Below are positions 16,506 to 25,430 of a DNA stretch of 64,000 bases, piece by piece. Location: contig JAGCUA010000027.1 of NCBI GenBank assembly GCA_017963125.1, positions 1 through 64,000 on the forward strand. The letters are read 5' to 3'. Made by a program: the position numbers and the translations under genes. Below the pieces are notes generated by a model. That model had not been told where the DNA came from, did no database searches, and worked only from the letters and a program-made list of their open reading frames with translations. This DNA comes from a bacterium (GTDB lineage Bacteria; UBP6; UBA1177). Numbering within the stretch: the first letter of the stretch is position 1; the number at the start of each line of letters is the position of its first letter.

Positions 16506-17621
16506 TTATTGTTTTTTAGCGGGTTTGTTGAGCTGGATTTTGACGTTCTGGTCCTGGTCTCCGCCGTTCTTTCTGAGCTCTTCCTGCTGCTTTCTGAGCT
16601 GTTCAAGCTGTTCTCTGTTAAGAACCGGTTTCTGAAGTTTACCTTTCTGCTGATTTTTGTCGAAACTTTCAGAAGCACTCTTAGCATTTTCTGAAACTGA
16701 AATCTCGATAGCGAGAGCAGCATCCTTGTCGAATTTGAAACCGAGTTCCTTTTTGTAACTTTCGAGAATATCTTCGTAAGCCGTTTTTCTTTTTTCGGTT
16801 TTAAGAGTGTTTTCGATATGAGTTTTGACATCTTCGAACTTCTTTTCGACCTTGTCTTTTTTGCCCGTCAGTTTGATAACGTGGAAACCGAATTCCGATT
16901 CTACCGGTTTGCTGATGTCGCCGACATTTTCAAGAGCAAAAGCGCCGTCGCTGAATTCCTTAACCATGCTTCCGCCTTCTTCGGTCCTCTGGAAATAACC
17001 AAGATCTCCGCCTCTTTTCTTCGAACCTTCGTCCTCGCTGTATTTTTCGACGAGTTTAGCGAAACTTCCTGCATCTTTTGCAGATTTTTCAGCTTCTGCA
17101 GCAATCTTTTCGGCGAGTTTTCTTGCCGCTTCCTTATCTCTCGATTCTGTTACTTTAATAAGGATATGACTTGCCTTGACCTTTGCCGGAGTATTGAAAG
17201 TTTCCTTTTTCTCTTCGTAGTATTTTTTCATCTCGTCTTCGGAAACTTTAACAGATTCTTCGATCTGAATTTTCATCTTCGCACCGCTGTAATATCTCGC
17301 GATCGTATTTTTAATCTGGGAAAGAAGGATCGGATCGTTGAGCGCGCCGTCTTTGATAGCTTTCATTGCGACAAGCTCGCCTTCCGTGATTTTCGTCATA
17401 AGTTCTTCCTTTCTTTCCGGCGTATTGTAGCGGGCTTTGAGATAGTCGTTAAGGTTATCGACATAAGTTTTTATATACTTGTCACTCAACTTTACGCCGC
17501 CGAATTCCGCTATCGTCTTTCCGCCGTCATTCGGATAGAGATTAACACTTCCGGTACTGTTGCAGCAGCCTGAAAAAGTCAGTAACAAAACGAATAAGAC
17601 AACAACTGAAAATTTTTTCAT
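16506..17621 (-). CDS. PrsA/PpiC-type foldase lipoprotein
   Basis: 371 aa. MKKFSVVVLFVLLLTFSGCC carries the lipobox TFSGC. A SurA_N-like region (about 35-165) is followed by a parvulin domain (KVKASHILIKVTESRD, VEKYSEDEGSKKRGGDLGYF, ESEFGFHVIKLTGKK) at about 160-275 and a Lys/Gln-rich C-terminal tail (KQQEELRKNGGDQ). It is expected to be membrane-anchored in the periplasm and to help secreted or outer-membrane proteins fold. It is the first gene of a two-gene operon with the SurA-like protein. TTAGGAGGTC before the ATG is a strong ribosome site and a promoter lies at 17652-17679. Confidence 0.92.
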   Translation of the reverse strand: MKKFSVVVLFVLLLTFSGCCNSTGSVNLYPNDGGKTIAEFGGVKLSDKYIKTYVDNLNDYLKARYNTPERKEELMTKITEGELVAMKAIKDGALNDPILLSQIKNTIARYYSGAKMKIQIEESVKVSEDEMKKYYEEKKETFNTPAKVKASHILIKVTESRDKEAARKLAEKIAAEAEKSAKDAGSFAKLVEKYSEDEGSKKRGGDLGYFQRTEEGGSMVKEFSDGAFALENVGDISKPVESEFGFHVIKLTGKKDKVEKKFEDVKTHIENTLKTEKRKTAYEDILESYKKELGFKFDKDAALAIEISVSENAKSASESFDKNQQKGKLQKPVLNREQLEQLRKQQEELRKNGGDQDQNVKIQLNKPAKKQ

Positions 17622-17651
17622 AATGACCTCCTAAAAAATAAAAAACGCATT

Positions 17652-17679
17652 ATTAAAGCCAAAGTCCTCTCTAAGTCAA
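17652..17679 (-). promoter_or_regulatory. Candidate promoter of the foldase operon
   Basis: Minus strand TTGACT (17679-17674), 16-bp spacer, TTTAAT (17657-17652), 31 bp before the ATG at 17621. It lies in the short gap after rpoD. Confidence 0.6.
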
Positions 17680-17694
17680 GATTAAGCGCCGTTC

Positions 17695-19710
17695 CTACAT
17701 AAAATCATCCCATGAAGTCTTTTTGCCTTTGAGCATCTTTTTGAGTTTGATGACCGCTTTCGCTTCGATCTGTCTGATCCTTTCACGGGTCACGCCGAAT
17801 TCCTTGCCGATTTCGTCAAGAGTGAACGAATCTGTTTCGCCGATACCGAAACGCATTCTGATAACTTTCTCCTCTCTCGGAGTGAGGCCGTGGAAAAGCT
17901 CGCGGATGATCTCTGCCATATTCTGACGTGCAGTATAGTCTTCGGGACTTAAAGTCTTCGGGTCTTCCACAAAATCCTGAAGCTGGCTGTCTTCATCTTC
18001 TCCGATGGGGGTCTCAAGCGAAATCGTCTCTCTCGCGCTGCGCCATACCTTGCGGATCTTGTCTTCCGGAAGGTTCATCTGCTTAGCGACATCGGCGATG
18101 CTCGGCTCGAAACCGTTTTTGTTGGTGAGTTCCTTGATGGTCTTGTTGATTTTGTTCATCATTTCGATCATGTGTACAGGAATCCTTATTGTCCTGCCCT
18201 GATCGGCTATGGCTCTTGTTATCGACTGTCTGATCCACCATGTCGCATAAGTCGAGAACTTGTACCCGCGGTGATATTCGAACTTATCTACAGCCTTGAT
18301 AAGACCGATGTTGCCCTCGCAGATGATGTCTTTGAAGTCAAGTCCGCGGTTGTTGTATTTCTTCGCGATGCTGACAACAAGCCTCAGGTTTGCCTGAATA
18401 AGCTGGTTTTTCGCGTTGCGGACAGCCTCCTCGGCCGCTCTGAGCTTTTTGGAGTTTGCCGTGAGCTCTTCGATCGAAAGAGTCGTTTCGGCTTCCAGTT
18501 TCTTGATGCTGCGTTTCGTCTGGTTGATAAGGGCGTATTTTTCGTTGATGTGCATTGCGTTCGCATCGACAAGCGGGAATTTGTCCGGATTTGCAATGAT
18601 CTGCCCCATCTGCTCGAACGTCATGTTCATCTCGTCCTGGATGATTTTGATATTGTTCTGCAGCTGTTTAGCCTTCTCCTCGTAAAGTCTGATCTTTTCG
18701 CAGAGAGAGTTCAGATAAGCCTTGTTGAGCCTCATTTCTATGACGATATCGACCATTTCATCGACAACAGCGTCGAGGTTTGCAGTATATTTTTTCTTCG
18801 CATCGGATCTGAGGTGCGGAGTTTCGAGCATTTTAAGAACTTTGATTTTCTCTCTGTTCTTGGTTTTAAGGCGCTCGATGCAGTTGATAGTAGCCTCTAT
18901 CAGAGACTGGTTCCTTTCACTGTTCTGGATCTCCTTCTGTGTCGGGACTTTCGGCTGTTTCGTCTTTTTGCTCTGAGCTTCGGAATCGGCGACCTCCTCG
19001 TCGTCGTCATCGTCATCCATATCCGAAGAGCCCTTTTCATTCTCGAAATCGTCGTCGTCATCGTCATCTGCCATATCGTCGGCATCGCCTCCGATCTCTT
19101 CGTCCTGCTCTCTGACGATCTCCTTGATGTTCAGCTGACCGTTGTTCACCTTGTCAGGAATCGTAACGATCTCTTTGAAAGTTATAAAGAAATCGAGGAG
19201 AAGCCTGATTATATCCTTTTCACCGCTTTCTATCTTCTTTGCGATATCGACTTCACCCTCTTTCGTGAGCAGAGGAACGGAACCGATCGTAAGCATATAC
19301 ATTCTGAGCGGATCCTTTCTTCCGCGTTCGTGCGTCGAAGATGAACTTTTCTTCATTATCGCGGCAACAGTATCGGCCGAGGAAACTTCCGTTTCATCCG
19401 GCACGCTCGAGGATATACCTATCTTTCTGTCTAAATTGAAATCATCAGGCAGGACGTTGAAAAGCATCTCCATATCATCCACATTGAAGTCGTCCGGCAC
19501 CATTTTGTTGAAATCCTGCGGATCAGTGAAGTTGTCCGCATTCAGCATAACGTCTTTAGCGACCTGTTCAAGCGATTCTTTGGGGTTTCTCCCCTCCTGC
19601 TGAAGCTGTCTGACTCTGTCGGAAATCTGTTCTTCTTTTTTCCTGCGGGTCAAAGCCTCGGAATCTCTCGTGATCACGTTTCTTTTTTTCATGAAAGGCG
19701 GAATTCTCAT
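17695..19710 (-). CDS. rpoD: Primary RNA polymerase sigma factor RpoD
   Basis: 671 aa from ATG 19710, chosen because GGGAGGAAAAA stands directly before it; an upstream TTG at 19728 would lie within that ribosome site. Region 1.1-like N-terminus, region 1.2 ([20 protein letters not shown]), non-conserved region, then regions 2.1-2.4 ([58 protein letters not shown]), region 3 and region 4 ([33 protein letters not shown]). The non-conserved region carries two poly-Asp blocks near residues 205-240, more acidic than in most RpoD proteins. It directs housekeeping transcription. It follows dnaG by a short gap, the classical dnaG-rpoD arrangement. Confidence 0.97.
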   Translation of the reverse strand: MRIPPFMKKRNVITRDSEALTRRKKEEQISDRVRQLQQEGRNPKESLEQVAKDVMLNADNFTDPQDFNKMVPDDFNVDDMEMLFNVLPDDFNLDRKIGISSSVPDETEVSSADTVAAIMKKSSSSTHERGRKDPLRMYMLTIGSVPLLTKEGEVDIAKKIESGEKDIIRLLLDFFITFKEIVTIPDKVNNGQLNIKEIVREQDEEIGGDADDMADDDDDDDFENEKGSSDMDDDDDDEEVADSEAQSKKTKQPKVPTQKEIQNSERNQSLIEATINCIERLKTKNREKIKVLKMLETPHLRSDAKKKYTANLDAVVDEMVDIVIEMRLNKAYLNSLCEKIRLYEEKAKQLQNNIKIIQDEMNMTFEQMGQIIANPDKFPLVDANAMHINEKYALINQTKRSIKKLEAETTLSIEELTANSKKLRAAEEAVRNAKNQLIQANLRLVVSIAKKYNNRGLDFKDIICEGNIGLIKAVDKFEYHRGYKFSTYATWWIRQSITRAIADQGRTIRIPVHMIEMMNKINKTIKELTNKNGFEPSIADVAKQMNLPEDKIRKVWRSARETISLETPIGEDEDSQLQDFVEDPKTLSPEDYTARQNMAEIIRELFHGLTPREEKVIRMRFGIGETDSFTLDEIGKEFGVTRERIRQIEAKAVIKLKKMLKGKKTSWDDFM

Positions 19711-19733
19711 TTTTTCCTCCCGGATCAATTATC

Positions 19734-21479
19734 CTACGTAATTTTGTTGTCTCGTCTTATCTTCTCAAGCTCTCTGTTTTCCTTGATGATCTCAGCTATT
19801 TTCTGTTTAGCCTCCTCGCTCGCATCACTGCACAGAGTCTTGTAAAGCATTTCGTTCTGGGCGATCTTTATCCCCGAGATCTCCCTCGTAAAGTATTTGT
19901 CGATAAAGCTTTCTTTTTTATCCTTAAATTCAGCCGCGATTTCGCCCGATGCATCAACTCTTTCGAGAATGCTGTCCATCGGCCCGCCATCGTCGTAAAC
20001 AGACGAAATCTCGTCGATAAGCGTGCCGTAGCCCGAATAGACGAAATAATCCCTGACACTTTCGAGCGGACGGACGAATTCGTTATGCATAAGCGCTATG
20101 ACGACTAATTTCCTCAGGTTTTCGAAGCTGTATCTTTCGTACGGATCACGCTGTCTGACTTCGCCTTTATCGGCCTTTGAAACAAGCGCTCTCACCTGAG
20201 ACACGGCAGCAGGTCTGTATATCCTGATCTCACCGTTTGACATCTTAATCACATAATTCGAGTAAGCTTTCACCTTGGAAGCCGGAATATTCTTGAAAAG
20301 ATCACGGATGACACGCTCGATTTTCAATTTTTCCTCGACATTGTCGAGCGAATTGAAAATAGCAAGCTGCTCGTCGAGAAGTTCCTGGAAAAGCGGTCTC
20401 GAATTCTCAACAAGAGCACGTATCCTCTCTGCTCCGTCCTCTTTTTTCAGCATGGAATCGGGATCTTCGCCTTCGTCGGGGATGAACGCTGCCCTGAGAT
20501 CGAGTTTGTCCGGTACAGTCAGCGTCGCGATCCTTTTTGCAGCCTTGCGCCCCGCACTGTCTCCGTCAAGCATGACGACAAGCGGTTTGTTGAACTTGCT
20601 CAGAATTTCGAGATGGTCTTCGCTTACCGCGGTCCCAAGAGCCGCGACCGCAGTCTGGAAACCGTTCTGATGCATTGCTACGACATCGAAGTAACCCTCG
20701 CAGAGAACAACGTAGGGAAAATCCTTCAGCGATTCGCGGACGAAATCTATTCCGAAAAGGTTGTGCTTTTTGTTGAAAACAGGCGTGTCGGGCGAATTGA
20801 GATACTTCGGACCGGAATTTCCGCCGGTCATGACCCGGCCGCCGAAAGCGATGACGTTCTTGCGGCTTATTATCGGGAACATCAGGCGGTTGAAGAAAAA
20901 GGACCTCGCCCTTGAATTTTCGTCGATTTTGATGAGCCCAGCACGTGCCGCAGTACTAAGGCTGACGCCGTTTTTCTTCAGTTCTTCGATGAATGCATCG
21001 CCGTCTCCGATGAAACCGATCGCAAAACGCCGCTTCATCTCGTCAGAAACGCCGCGTTTTCTAAGATATTCGAGCGCTTCAGGACTGTTTTCGAGGTTCT
21101 GCATGAATATTCTTGCCGCGATCTTGTTCGCCTCCAGAATCTCGTTTCTCAGCTTCTCGGCCTCCCTGTCGATTTTCGGCTCATCTTCAAGAAGTTCGGG
21201 AATATTGAAATCCTCGCCCAGCTTTCTCACAGCGTCGATGTAGGAATAACCCTCTTTTTTCATCAGGAAAGTTATCGCATTTCCAGATATGCCGCAGCCG
21301 AAGCAGTAGAAAAAATTCATGTCGGTATTTATGTGAAAAGACGGGGTTTTTTCATTATGGAAGGGGCACAGACACTTGAACCCTTTTCCGGTCGGTTCCA
21401 ACTTTGCATACTTCGAGATCAACTTGTCAAGGGAAATGCGCTCGGAAACGAGCCTGTTGACTTCAGCATACAATGCCAA
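19734..21479 (-). CDS. dnaG: DNA primase
   Basis: 581 aa. N-terminal CHC2 zinc-binding domain with Cys38, His41, Cys59 and Cys62 in CPFHNEKTPSFH and FFYCFGCG. The catalytic core has FGGRVM, the TOPRIM segments VVLCEGYFDVVAMHQNG and VVMLDGDSAGRKA and a C-terminal helicase-interaction region. It makes RNA primers for DNA replication at the fork. AGGAG precedes the ATG. It is the first gene of the dnaG-rpoD unit; rpsU, often placed before it, is absent, and upstream lies a repeat-bearing 305-bp gap. Confidence 0.97.
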   Translation of the reverse strand: MALYAEVNRLVSERISLDKLISKYAKLEPTGKGFKCLCPFHNEKTPSFHINTDMNFFYCFGCGISGNAITFLMKKEGYSYIDAVRKLGEDFNIPELLEDEPKIDREAEKLRNEILEANKIAARIFMQNLENSPEALEYLRKRGVSDEMKRRFAIGFIGDGDAFIEELKKNGVSLSTAARAGLIKIDENSRARSFFFNRLMFPIISRKNVIAFGGRVMTGGNSGPKYLNSPDTPVFNKKHNLFGIDFVRESLKDFPYVVLCEGYFDVVAMHQNGFQTAVAALGTAVSEDHLEILSKFNKPLVVMLDGDSAGRKAAKRIATLTVPDKLDLRAAFIPDEGEDPDSMLKKEDGAERIRALVENSRPLFQELLDEQLAIFNSLDNVEEKLKIERVIRDLFKNIPASKVKAYSNYVIKMSNGEIRIYRPAAVSQVRALVSKADKGEVRQRDPYERYSFENLRKLVVIALMHNEFVRPLESVRDYFVYSGYGTLIDEISSVYDDGGPMDSILERVDASGEIAAEFKDKKESFIDKYFTREISGIKIAQNEMLYKTLCSDASEEAKQKIAEIIKENRELEKIRRDNKIT

Positions 21480-21567
21480 CGCAACTCCTCCAAAAAAAAG
21501 GCTGAATATATTACTACTTTAATTTTAGAAAGCAATATTATTTTTTATTAAGATTACCGCCGCCCTG

Positions 21568-21690
21568 TCATCGTTACGACGAAACGGCGTGACGACGTGA
21601 CGACAAAAATCCGGCGGCGGCAGCGACAATAACGAACCTGATTCCCGGCGCGTCGAACCTAATCGGCAAGAACGAACCTGATTTCGGCGG
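21568..21690. repeat. Repeat-bearing intergenic region upstream of dnaG (gap 21480-21784)
   Basis: The 305-bp gap between the divergent dnaG and TSP3 genes holds no gene that I can support. It contains CGTTACGACGAAACGGCGTG then ACGACGTGACGAC (21572-21604), and two copies of AACGAACCTGATT (from 21631 and from 21671) separated by CGCGTCGAACCTAATCGGC. The block from 21628 to 21660, read on the other strand, recurs at 45504-45531, and the CGTNACG pattern recurs at 29064-29092 and 47508-47523. This part is visibly G+C-richer than the flanks. It looks like a dispersed intergenic repeat family of unknown role. Confidence 0.6.
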
Positions 21691-21717
21691 CGGCGTTGAC
21701 AAAAACAACAGGATTTT

Positions 21718-21745
21718 TTGACTTGATTTAAAATGTTAGTATCAT
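21718..21745 (+). promoter_or_regulatory. Candidate promoter of the TSP3 lipoprotein gene
   Basis: TTGACT (21718-21723), 16-bp spacer, TATCAT (21740-21745), 39 bp before the ATG at 21785. Both hexamers match 5/6. Confidence 0.6.
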
Positions 21746-21784
21746 ATTTTAATTTCGTTTTTTGATTTTTATTTGAGGTTCACA

Positions 21785-23140
21785 ATGAAAAAAGCAGTAA
21801 TTTTCGCGATTTTCCTTTCATTTTTCTTCTTCGGCTGCCTTGAGACGACAAAGCTCGTAAGTTCGGGCACTTTCGACAATGAAGTCACAGATCCGCAGCA
21901 CGATGATTCCGATGAATTATCTGATGATTCCGACGCAGAAGAAGAAACTGATACTGCTCCGGAAAGAGACGACGACCGTGAAAGACCTTCAAACGACGAT
22001 GAGGGTAACAGCGGCGGCGACGGCTGGAACGGCGAAGAAGACGATCCGGACGAAAGACCGGACGATGACAGCTGGCGTCCGGGAAGAGATGAAGACTACA
22101 ATCCGTGGAACGACGACGATCCTCCTGTTGACAGAGACAGCGACGGCGACGGAGTCTTTGACAGCGAGGACGGATGCCCTGCAGACCCCAGCAAAACCGA
22201 ACCGGGACTCTGCGGCTGCGGCGCAGTCGACAGCGATTCCGACATTGACGGAGACGGCACCATCGACTGCCTTGACAACTGCCCGAAAGACAAAAATGCT
22301 GATCAGGCGGATATCGACAATGACGGCATCGGTGATGCGTGCGACGACGATATCGACGGCGACGGTGTAAAGAATATCGAAGACAACTGCGTTAAAGTAG
22401 CAAATCCGAAAGAGGGCGGCTCTATTTTTTCGTCCGGACAACAGCCTGATATGGACGGTGACGGAATAGGTGATGCATGCGACGATGATATAGACGGTGA
22501 CGACATTCCGAATGCAAACGACAACTGCCCGAACGATGCAAATGCTGATCAGCTCGACGGAGACAAGGACGGTGCTGGCGATGTCTGCGACCTTTGCCCG
22601 GAAGACAAAGACAAGGCTATTGATGCCGGCATCTGCGGATGCGGAGTAGCTGAAAACGACAAGGACCTTGACGGAGTTGTTGACTGCGTTGACAACTGTC
22701 CGGACGATTTCAACGGCTCGCAGCTTGACAGTGACGGGGACGGAATCGGTGATGCATGCGACGAATCACCGTTTGAAAAAGCTGACAGCGACGGGGACGG
22801 TACTCCTGACAGCGAAGACGGATGTCCTTCGGATCCTGCAAAAACAGAACCCGGCGTCTGCGGATGCGGAGTAGCCGAGACCGATACTGACGAAGACGGG
22901 ACACCGGACTGTACGGACGCTTGTCCTGCGGATCCTGCAAAGACAACAACATCCGGTGTCTGCGGATGCGGAGTAACCGAGACCGATACTGACGAAGACG
23001 GAACACCGGACTGTATAGACGCTTGTCCTGATAATCCTGCCAGAGTCGAACCTGACGAGGTATCGGGATGCGATCCTGCGTCTGACCCGTCAGATCCAAG
23101 CGACCCGTCAGATCCGACTACCGATTCTACCGAGCCGTAG
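21785..23140 (+). CDS. Calcium-binding thrombospondin type 3 repeat lipoprotein
   Basis: 451 aa from ATG 21785, which has GAGG upstream and gives the lipoprotein signal MKKAVIFAIFLSFFFFGC; a TTG at 21773 lies too close to that ribosome site. After the lipobox comes a low-complexity Asp/Glu/Pro linker (to about residue 115). About nine thrombospondin type 3 units follow, with DSDGDGVFDSEDGCPADPSK and DIDNDGIGDACDDD-type calcium loops and paired cysteines (GLCGCGAVDSD, GVCGCGV). The C-terminus is a DPSDPSDPSDPT tail. Such arrays fold only with bound calcium and act as rigid surface spacers or adhesins. No enzymatic domain is present. The last units are nearly identical at DNA level, indicating recent internal duplication. 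Confidence 0.92.
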   Translation: MKKAVIFAIFLSFFFFGCLETTKLVSSGTFDNEVTDPQHDDSDELSDDSDAEEETDTAPERDDDRERPSNDDEGNSGGDGWNGEEDDPDERPDDDSWRPGRDEDYNPWNDDDPPVDRDSDGDGVFDSEDGCPADPSKTEPGLCGCGAVDSDSDIDGDGTIDCLDNCPKDKNADQADIDNDGIGDACDDDIDGDGVKNIEDNCVKVANPKEGGSIFSSGQQPDMDGDGIGDACDDDIDGDDIPNANDNCPNDANADQLDGDKDGAGDVCDLCPEDKDKAIDAGICGCGVAENDKDLDGVVDCVDNCPDDFNGSQLDSDGDGIGDACDESPFEKADSDGDGTPDSEDGCPSDPAKTEPGVCGCGVAETDTDEDGTPDCTDACPADPAKTTTSGVCGCGVTETDTDEDGTPDCIDACPDNPARVEPDEVSGCDPASDPSDPSDPSDPTTDSTEP

Positions 23141-23206
23141 TTTTTCTTTAATTTCAATTCCCGAAAAAATCGTTATAATCCCCCGTCTTTGTTCCGGAGG
23201 TAAAAA

Positions 23207-24487
23207 ATGAAACCGCTTTTTAAAATAGTCACACCCGATGTTTTTTCCGACTTTTTTGCGGCCCACACGCTTCTGCACGCACTATTCAACTTCATTGTTG
23301 TAACTTTAATTGCAATACTCCTCACATTCGCTGCAAGAAAAATCGTTGATATCATCATAAAATTCGCCGTAACGCGGACTAAAACGAAATGGGACGACGT
23401 ATTTTTCGACCACGGCGTATTTTCGAAATTTGTGAATATGGTTCCGGCACTTGTGTTTTACTGGTCGGCATTTTCGTTCGAGCGCGGCGGACACTGGCTT
23501 AAAAAGCTCTCTTTCTGCATCATAATCCTCGTTATCATGGACATTCTGCGCGCTGCAAACAAGGCGATGCTCGAAATCTACGATACTTTTGAAATTTCGA
23601 AGGACAAACCTCTCAAAGGACTTATGCAGATCGTCCTGATTGTCATTTACTGTGTCGGTCTTATCGCAATAATATCGATTCTGTTAGATAAGTCACCTGC
23701 CCTGCTTCTGAGCGGTTTCGGCGCGATGACAGCAGTTCTCATGCTGATTTTCCGGGACACGATACTCGGCTTTGTCGCAGGTCTTCAGATCGCTGCAAAC
23801 AATTCGATACGCAAAGGTGACTGGATCGTCATGCCGCAGAACAACGCCGACGGCGAGGTCATCGATATCGCGCTCCACACTGTAAAGATCCAGAACTGGG
23901 ACAAAACGATTGCAAATATCCCGACGCACAAATTCACGGAAGAGAGTTTCATCAACTGGCGCGGCATGGTCGAATCAGGCGGAAGAAGAATGAGCAGAAA
24001 CATGCTTTTTGACATTTCGTCCGTCCGGAGACTGACCGATGAAGAGATCGAAAGACTCGGAAAAATCGACCTTATTGCAGATTACATCAAGGCAAAAACG
24101 GCAGAAATCGAAAAGTGGAACGCAAAAGCCGACGTCTCTGCACCCGTAAATATGCGCAGACTCACCAACATCGGAACTTTCCGCGAATATACAAGGCAGT
24201 ATCTTCTGCACAACGATCTCTTGAGACACGATCTTCCGCTTTTAGTCAGACAGATGCAGCAGACAGAACACGGTCTCCCGCTTCAGATCTATGCTTTCAC
24301 CAAGGTTACCGACTGGGCCGCACACGAAGCAGTCCAATCCGATATTTTCGACCACCTCATTTCTACGGCTGTATTTTTCGGACTCAGACTTTATCAGCAG
24401 CCAGGCTGGCATGATTTTCAGATCGTCATGGAACAACTCAATGGTAAACTAAATGCAGAAAATAAAAAAACTGATCAAAGCGCTTAA
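23207..24487 (+). CDS. MscS-family mechanosensitive ion channel
   Basis: 426 aa. Several transmembrane helices in the first 180 residues (about 25-45, 75-95, 105-120, 140-160), then the pore-lining helix and beta domain: LLLSGFGAMTAVLMLIFRDT followed by ILGFVAGLQIAANNSIRKGD and GEVIDIALHTVKIQNWDKTI. The C-terminal region is longer than in E. coli MscS (286 aa) and like YbdG/YnaI-type family members. It should open on osmotic downshock to release solutes through the inner membrane. CGGAGGTAAAAA precedes the ATG and a perfect TATAAT stands at 23174-23179. It overlaps the DHH gene by 35 bp. Confidence 0.94.
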   Translation: MKPLFKIVTPDVFSDFFAAHTLLHALFNFIVVTLIAILLTFAARKIVDIIIKFAVTRTKTKWDDVFFDHGVFSKFVNMVPALVFYWSAFSFERGGHWLKKLSFCIIILVIMDILRAANKAMLEIYDTFEISKDKPLKGLMQIVLIVIYCVGLIAIISILLDKSPALLLSGFGAMTAVLMLIFRDTILGFVAGLQIAANNSIRKGDWIVMPQNNADGEVIDIALHTVKIQNWDKTIANIPTHKFTEESFINWRGMVESGGRRMSRNMLFDISSVRRLTDEEIERLGKIDLIADYIKAKTAEIEKWNAKADVSAPVNMRRLTNIGTFREYTRQYLLHNDLLRHDLPLLVRQMQQTEHGLPLQIYAFTKVTDWAAHEAVQSDIFDHLISTAVFFGLRLYQQPGWHDFQIVMEQLNGKLNAENKKTDQSA

Positions 24488-25418
24488 AAACAAAAAGCGG
24501 ATATTTATTCAGACGCACAACTATCCCGATCACGACGCTGTCGCTTCGGCGTTCGCGCTCCACTATCTCCTCAAAAGTTTTAAAATCGATTCGAACATCA
24601 TATTTCACGGCGATATTCTGCGTGATTCGCTCCAGAGAATGATCGACAAGCTGAATATACCGATACTTCCGCACTACAAATACGAACTCAACGATGAAGA
24701 CACGATCGTCATTGTCGATGCAAACAAAAAAAACAAGAACGTCGCAACACTGAAAGGAAATGTCGTCGCCGTCATCGACCACCATCCGGGAATAGCACAC
24801 GAAGACCTTGAATTCTGCGACATCAGAAAGGAATACGGCGCATGCGCCAGCATAATTTTTTCATACTTCGCAGAACTAATGCTCGAACCGGGAAGAGAAG
24901 TCGCGACCGCGCTTCATACCGGCATAGTATTCGACACGCACCAGTTCGCACGGAACGCTAATCCGATAGATATCGAAACCGTCGCAATGCTTTACAACGT
25001 GAGTGACGTCAATTTAGTCAATTCGCTCGTCAGAAATTCGATAAAATTAGACGATTTCAGGCAGTACAGATACCTTCTCGAAAAGATCCGCATTAAAGGA
25101 AACTTCGCATACTGTCACTTTCCTGACGGCTGCAACAAAGACCTGTTGGCGATTCTTGCCGACTACCTTCTTTCGGCTGAAGAAATCAAATTTGCAGTCC
25201 TTTCGGCTCAATCCGTCGAAGGGATTTCATTCTGCGTCCGCAGCGAGATCCCGGAGATCCCGGCTAACACCGCAGTGCAGAAACTGCTCGAAGGAACAGG
25301 TTCCGGCGGAGGTCACCTCGACATGGCAGGAGGCAGAATCCCGGACGTTAAAAACTTCGATCAGGAAAATATTTTCAGGACAGGAGTAGCGATCGCAAAC
25401 GGCAGAATAAAACTATAG
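24453..25418 (+). CDS. DHH/DHHA1 phosphoesterase (NrnA-like oligoribonuclease/pAp phosphatase)
   Basis: 321 aa. DHH-domain metal motifs are present: HNYPDHDAVASA (Asp26, Asp28), VIVDANKKN, VIDHHPG and TGIVFDTHQF. The C-terminal DHHA1 domain has the substrate motif GSGGGHLDMAGGRI. Members degrade short oligonucleotides (nanoRNA, pGpG) or 3'-phosphoadenosine 5'-phosphate in the cytoplasm. The ATG lies 35 bp inside the mscS gene with only a weak ribosome site, so translation is probably coupled. No later Met would keep the first beta strand (RIFIQTHNYPDHD). Confidence 0.93.
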   Translation: MQKIKKLIKALKNKKRIFIQTHNYPDHDAVASAFALHYLLKSFKIDSNIIFHGDILRDSLQRMIDKLNIPILPHYKYELNDEDTIVIVDANKKNKNVATLKGNVVAVIDHHPGIAHEDLEFCDIRKEYGACASIIFSYFAELMLEPGREVATALHTGIVFDTHQFARNANPIDIETVAMLYNVSDVNLVNSLVRNSIKLDDFRQYRYLLEKIRIKGNFAYCHFPDGCNKDLLAILADYLLSAEEIKFAVLSAQSVEGISFCVRSEIPEIPANTAVQKLLEGTGSGGGHLDMAGGRIPDVKNFDQENIFRTGVAIANGRIKL

Positions 25419-25430
25419 ATGGAGATCGAA

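Noticed and set aside
18172..19344. Long plus-strand open frame (about 390 codons) opposite rpoD
   Set aside because: It mirrors the rpoD reading frame and gives Phe/Val/Asp-rich sequence without domain logic, caused by the Lys/Asp/Glu-rich sense strand; rpoD is complete and conserved.
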